Of a DNA stretch of 64,000 bases, positions 60,710 to 64,000 are shown piece after piece. Numbering within the stretch: the first letter of the stretch is position 1; each line of letters opens with the position of its first letter. The notes below the pieces were generated by a model that had not been told where the DNA came from, ran no database searches, and saw only the letters and a program-made list of their open reading frames with translations. The DNA is from Sphingobium sp. 15-1 (lineage in GTDB: Bacteria; Pseudomonadota; Alphaproteobacteria; Sphingomonadales; Sphingomonadaceae), in the NCBI RefSeq assembly GCF_013375535.1, contig NZ_JABXJG010000003.1, positions 124,001-188,000 on the forward strand, read 5' to 3'. The translations under genes and the position numbers were made by a program.

Positions 60710-61966
60710 ATGAACACCGATCTGCTGACCCCGGCCCCCGCGAAACCACGCGTTCCCATGCCCGACCATGTGCCGTCGGCACTGGTCCGGGACATCGATA
60801 TTTACGGACTGGACGGTATAGAGGAAGGCTTTCACGAGGCATGGAAGCGCGTGCAGCAGCCCGGCACGCCGCCGCTGGTCTGGACGCCGCTGACCGGTGG
60901 CCATTGGGTCGCGACGCGCGGTGTAGTGATCGACGAGGTCTATCGCAGCCCCGACCGCTTCTCCAGCCGCGTCATCTGGGTGCCGCGTGAGGCGGGCGAG
61001 GCCTATGAGATGGTCCCGACCAAGATGGACCCGCCCGAGCATACGCCCTATCGCAAGGCGATCGACAAGGGGCTGAACCTGGCCCAGATTCGCAAGCTGG
61101 AGGCGGATGTGCGCGCCGTCGCGGTCGACCTGATCGAAGGGTTCGCAGACAAGGGCGAGTGCGATTTCGCGCGGGATTATGCCGGGGTCTTTCCGGTCAA
61201 GGTGTTCCTGGCGCTTGCTGGCCTGCCGATGGACGATGCACCGATGCTGAACGCCCTGGCCAAGGAGATGACGCGTCCTTCGGGCAACACGCCCGAGGAG
61301 CAGGGCCGGTCGCTGGAGGCCGCGAACAAGGGCTTTTTCGCCTATGTCGCGCCGATCATCGAGGAACGGCGCGGCGGCACCGGGACCGACCTCATCACCA
61401 TGATGGTGAATAGCGAGATCAACGGCCAGCCGATGCCGGAGGACAAGATGCTGGGTCTTGTCTCGCTGCTGCTGCTGGGCGGTCTCGACACGGTGGTCAA
61501 TCTCCTCAGCTTCATGATGATCTATCTGGCTCGCCATCCCGAGACGGTGGAGGAATTGCGGTCCGACCCGATGAAGCTGCAACGCGGCGTCGAGGAGATG
61601 TTCCGCCGTTTCGCCGTCGTTTCCGACGCGCGCTATGTCGTGTCCGACATGGAATTTCACGGAACCCGATTGAAGGCCGGCGACCTGATCCTGCTGCCCA
61701 CTGCGCTGCACGGGCTGGATGACAGCGAGCATGCCGATCCGATGAAGGTCGACCTGTCGCGCCGCAACGTCGGCGCGCATTCCACCTTCGCCCAGGGACC
61801 GCATCGCTGCGCCGGCATGCATCTGGCCCGGATGGAGGTGATCGTGACCTTGCAGGAATGGCTGGCCCGGGTTCCAAGCTTCTCGATGAAGGATGGAGCG
61901 AATCCGACCTATCATGCAGGGATTGTCGCTGCTGTCGAAAACATCCCTCTCGTCTGGAAAGTCTGA
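60710..61966 (+). CDS. Cytochrome P450, CYP101 (P450cam)-like
   Basis: 418 residues. The I-helix motif LLLLGGLDTVVNLLSF (about residue 250), the K-helix ExxR in EEMFRRF, and the haem loop FAQGPHRCAGMHLARMEV with the Cys thiolate are all present; PPEHTPYRKAIDKGLN is typical of class I bacterial P450s. Soluble, ferredoxin-dependent monooxygenase. AAGGA precedes the ATG at 60710. A ferredoxin is encoded two genes downstream; no ferredoxin reductase is present. Confidence 0.95.
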   Translation: MNTDLLTPAPAKPRVPMPDHVPSALVRDIDIYGLDGIEEGFHEAWKRVQQPGTPPLVWTPLTGGHWVATRGVVIDEVYRSPDRFSSRVIWVPREAGEAYEMVPTKMDPPEHTPYRKAIDKGLNLAQIRKLEADVRAVAVDLIEGFADKGECDFARDYAGVFPVKVFLALAGLPMDDAPMLNALAKEMTRPSGNTPEEQGRSLEAANKGFFAYVAPIIEERRGGTGTDLITMMVNSEINGQPMPEDKMLGLVSLLLLGGLDTVVNLLSFMMIYLARHPETVEELRSDPMKLQRGVEEMFRRFAVVSDARYVVSDMEFHGTRLKAGDLILLPTALHGLDDSEHADPMKVDLSRRNVGAHSTFAQGPHRCAGMHLARMEVIVTLQEWLARVPSFSMKDGANPTYHAGIVAAVENIPLVWKV

Positions 61967-61972
61967 TTCTCC

Positions 61973-62461
61973 ATGACCGTCACGATCGACCCGCACGACT
62001 TTCGTCGCATATTGGGCCACTATCCGACCGGCGTCTGCGCTATCACCGCGGTTCAGCCGGACGGCGTTCCCGCCGCCATGATCGTCGGCTCCTTCACCTC
62101 GGTATCGCTCGATCCGCCGCTGGTCGCCTTCTTTCCTGACAAGGGATCGTCGAGCTGGCCCAAGATCGAAGCGGCGGGGGGCTTCTGCGTCAATGTGCTG
62201 GGGGACGGGCAGGAGGGACTCTGCCGTATCCTTGCGTCCAAGGACCCGAACAAGTTCGAGGGCGTGCCGCATCACCTCTCGGTGCTCGGATCACCGGTGC
62301 TGGACGGCGCGCTCGCCTGGATCGATTGCACCATCCAGGCCGTGCATGAAGCGGGCGACCATTATATCGTGCTCGGCGCGGTCCATTCACTCGACGCCCA
62401 CCATCCCGGCGCACCCTTGTTGTTCCACAAGGGCGCCTATGGCCGGGTCATGCCGCTTTGA
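61973..62461 (+). CDS. Flavin reductase family protein
   Basis: 162 residues with the FMN-binding split-barrel pattern: FRRILGHYPTGVCAITAVQP, PAAMIVGSFTSVSLDPPLVA and GGFCVNVLGDGQEGLCRILA. It reduces FMN or FAD with NAD(P)H, typically for a partner monooxygenase. It starts 6 bases after the P450 stop, in the position where a ferredoxin reductase might be expected. Confidence 0.93.
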   Translation: MTVTIDPHDFRRILGHYPTGVCAITAVQPDGVPAAMIVGSFTSVSLDPPLVAFFPDKGSSSWPKIEAAGGFCVNVLGDGQEGLCRILASKDPNKFEGVPHHLSVLGSPVLDGALAWIDCTIQAVHEAGDHYIVLGAVHSLDAHHPGAPLLFHKGAYGRVMPL

Positions 62462-62492
62462 GCGGATCTGCGAGCAGGGACTGACGCAAAAT

Positions 62493-62810
62493 ATGGCGAA
62501 TTTGATTATAGTCGACCGCCTCGGTCGCGAACATGCGCTTGAGGTTCAGGGAGGGCTCTCGGTTATGGAGGCCATCCGCGACCACGGGTTGGACGAGCTG
62601 CTTGCCCTTTGCGGGGGATGCTGTTCGTGCGCGACCTGTCATGTCTATGTCGCGGAGGAACATGCCGATCTCTTTCCGCCGCTGACGGAAGATGAAAACG
62701 ACCTGCTGGACAGTTCGGATCACCGCACGCCGGCAAGCCGGCTGTCGTGCCAGCTCGTCGTCGATGGCTCGGCTCAAAATATCAGGATCGCCATCGCGCC
62801 AGAAGATTGA
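62493..62810 (+). CDS. [2Fe-2S] ferredoxin (adrenodoxin/putidaredoxin type)
   Basis: 105 residues: MANLIIVDRLGREHALEVQG and the cluster loop LCGGCCSCATCHVYV (C-x5-C-x2-C) with the fourth ligand in SRLSCQLVV. It should pass electrons to the P450. Last gene of the operon. Confidence 0.96.
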   Translation: MANLIIVDRLGREHALEVQGGLSVMEAIRDHGLDELLALCGGCCSCATCHVYVAEEHADLFPPLTEDENDLLDSSDHRTPASRLSCQLVVDGSAQNIRIAIAPED

Positions 62811-62815
62811 AGGAT

Positions 62816-62839
62816 AGGGCGGAGCTTGCGCGCCGCCCT
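62816..62839. terminator. Terminator between convergent ferredoxin and ribB genes
   Basis: AGGGCGG (62816-62822) pairs with CCGCCCT (62833-62839) over a 10-nt loop, followed by TTC. It could serve both strands. Confidence 0.55.
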
Positions 62840-62845
62840 TTCACT

Positions 62846-63964
62846 TCATGCTTGCGAGGCTGAGTCCCGCAGCGGAACGCGTCCCACAACCGTCAGTCCG
62901 AATCCCTCCAGTGCCGCCAGTTTTGCCTTGCTGGATGTCAGCAGGGTCATCTGACACACGCCCAGATCAAGCAAGATTTGGGCGCCAATCCCATAATCCC
63001 GCGTTGCGTTGGTATCATGATAGGTCTTGCGGCCCCCCTCGATCCGCTTGGAGATGGAATCGGGGCTTGGGTCGCGAACGAAGACCGCTACGGCCTGTCC
63101 TTCATGGGCGGCGATGGTCTGGAGCGCCTGGGGTACATATTCCGGATGGGCTTGCGACCAGCCCAGCAGGTCAGCCGTCAGGTCCACCTGATGCACGCGG
63201 ACCAAAGTCTCGCGATCGGATCGTATTTCTCCCTTTACCAGCGCGACATGTTCCCCGCCGTCGATCTGGTTGCGATAGACATGGATGGTGAGGTTGCCGC
63301 CGTAGAAACTGTGGAACGGAGCGCTGGCGACGCATTGCACCAGCTTTTCCGACCGGCGGCGATAGGCGATGAGGTCTGCGATGGTGCCGACCTTGAGGCC
63401 ATGCTCTTTCGCAAAAACCAACAGCTCCGGCAGGCGCGCCATGGTTCCATCGTCGTTCATCACCTCGCAGATGACGCCTGCTGGCGTGAGGCCCGCGAGG
63501 CGCGAGATGTCGACCGCCGCCTCCGTGTGGCCAGCCCTGACCAGCACGCCGCCGTCGCGCGCCGTCAGCGGGAAGATATGGCCGGGCGAGACGATGTCGG
63601 CGGCGGTCTTGGTGGGATCGACGGCGACGGCGACGGTGTGGGCGCGATCCTGCGCCGAAATGCCGGTGGTCACGCCTTCGCGGGCTTCGATCGATACGGT
63701 GAAGGCCGTGCCATGGCCGGACTGGTTGTTGACCGTCATCGGCGGCAGTTTCAGATGCTCCGCCCGCGCCTGCGTCATGGCGAGGCAGATGAGGCCGCGC
63801 GCATGTTTCGCCATGAAATTGATTTGGCGCGGCGTCGCGAACTGGGCCGGGATGATGACGTCGCCCTCATTTTCGCGGTCGTCGGCGTCAACCAATATAT
63901 AGGGGAGTCCGTCGATGGCATCCTGGATGATGTCTTCGATCGATGAGATGCCTTCGGTGCTCAT
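62846..63964 (-). CDS. ribB: 3,4-dihydroxy-2-butanone-4-phosphate synthase with degenerate GTP cyclohydrolase II domain
   Basis: 372 residues. The N-terminal half is a complete DHBP synthase (DDRENEGDVIIPAQFAT, MAKHARGLICLAM, HTEAAVDISRLAGL), which makes the four-carbon unit of riboflavin from ribulose 5-phosphate. The C-terminal half has the cyclohydrolase II fold but reads VRVHQVDLTADLLGW where the zinc cysteines (C-x10-C-x-C) should be, so GTP cyclohydrolase activity is not expected. The ATG at 63964 follows GGAAAG. Confidence 0.93.
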   Translation of the reverse strand: MSTEGISSIEDIIQDAIDGLPYILVDADDRENEGDVIIPAQFATPRQINFMAKHARGLICLAMTQARAEHLKLPPMTVNNQSGHGTAFTVSIEAREGVTTGISAQDRAHTVAVAVDPTKTAADIVSPGHIFPLTARDGGVLVRAGHTEAAVDISRLAGLTPAGVICEVMNDDGTMARLPELLVFAKEHGLKVGTIADLIAYRRRSEKLVQCVASAPFHSFYGGNLTIHVYRNQIDGGEHVALVKGEIRSDRETLVRVHQVDLTADLLGWSQAHPEYVPQALQTIAAHEGQAVAVFVRDPSPDSISKRIEGGRKTYHDTNATRDYGIGAQILLDLGVCQMTLLTSSKAKLAALEGFGLTVVGRVPLRDSASQA

Positions 63965-64000
63965 TGCTTTTCTTTCCATTTGCCTGTCGGTTCAGGCTGC

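Noticed and set aside
60620..62275. 551-residue minus-strand frame
   Set aside because: Antisense to the P450 and flavin reductase genes; composition is that of a shadow.

Overview
The window is GC-rich bacterial DNA that reads like a sphingomonad (Alphaproteobacteria, Sphingomonadaceae). The evidence is three large TonB-dependent receptors (TBDRs) next to catabolic operons, a one-piece indolepyruvate-ferredoxin-oxidoreductase-like protein, a DUF6481-type protein, small proteins of sphingomonad style, and a camphor-P450-like cluster. No tRNA, rRNA, CRISPR array, replication gene or integrase was seen. The genus is an inference from gene content.

Layout. 1-6.5 kb: the 3' part of a TBDR, an MFS transporter, an IS1380-type element, a frameshifted GFA-family gene and IS630 copy 1. 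6.6-14.2 kb: a TetR regulator next to an SDR, an MDR dehydrogenase, an acyl-CoA ligase, an amidohydrolase-2 protein and a fumarylacetoacetate-hydrolase-family protein; this looks like a pathway for a CoA-activated ring or acid substrate. 14.3-22.3 kb: a Crp/Fnr regulator divergent from the fused oxidoreductase, then an IclR regulator divergent from a tightly overlapping hydratase / acetaldehyde dehydrogenase / aldolase operon (lower meta-cleavage pathway). 22.6-31.2 kb: a LysR regulator, an LVIVD-repeat protein, an SRPBCC protein, a TBDR, a 49-residue coupled ORF, a BKACE enzyme, an SMP-30 protein and an SDR. 31.5-33.3 kb: an IS110 element and a scar of gene and IS fragments. 33.6-41.9 kb: a LysR regulator divergent from a six-gene operon (aldehyde dehydrogenase, oligopeptide-type binding protein, DSD1-type PLP enzyme, RidA, DUF1624 membrane protein, DAO-type oxidase), probably for a D-amino-acid-like or opine-like substrate.

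42-53.5 kb is an accessory island of small proteins (many under 120 residues), CspA, a solitary GroEL without GroES, a MbcA/ParS-like antitoxin, an hsp20 remnant behind a ROSE-like RNA thermometer, and nested IS elements. Four start sites in this island share one 5' leader: a -10-like hexamer, about 44 nt later a conserved 20-nt block, then a hairpin that buries the Shine-Dalgarno sequence just before the ATG. I regard this as the best candidate for an undescribed regulatory system here.

53.6-64 kb: a deleted second IS630 copy, then a TBDR, enoyl-CoA hydratase, SDR, zinc alcohol dehydrogenase, P450, flavin reductase and [2Fe-2S] ferredoxin. A palindrome of the form CTAAT-N4-ATTAG lies in front of its three transcription units. 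A RibB with a degenerate cyclohydrolase II domain ends the window. All calls come from reading the sequence; no database search was run.
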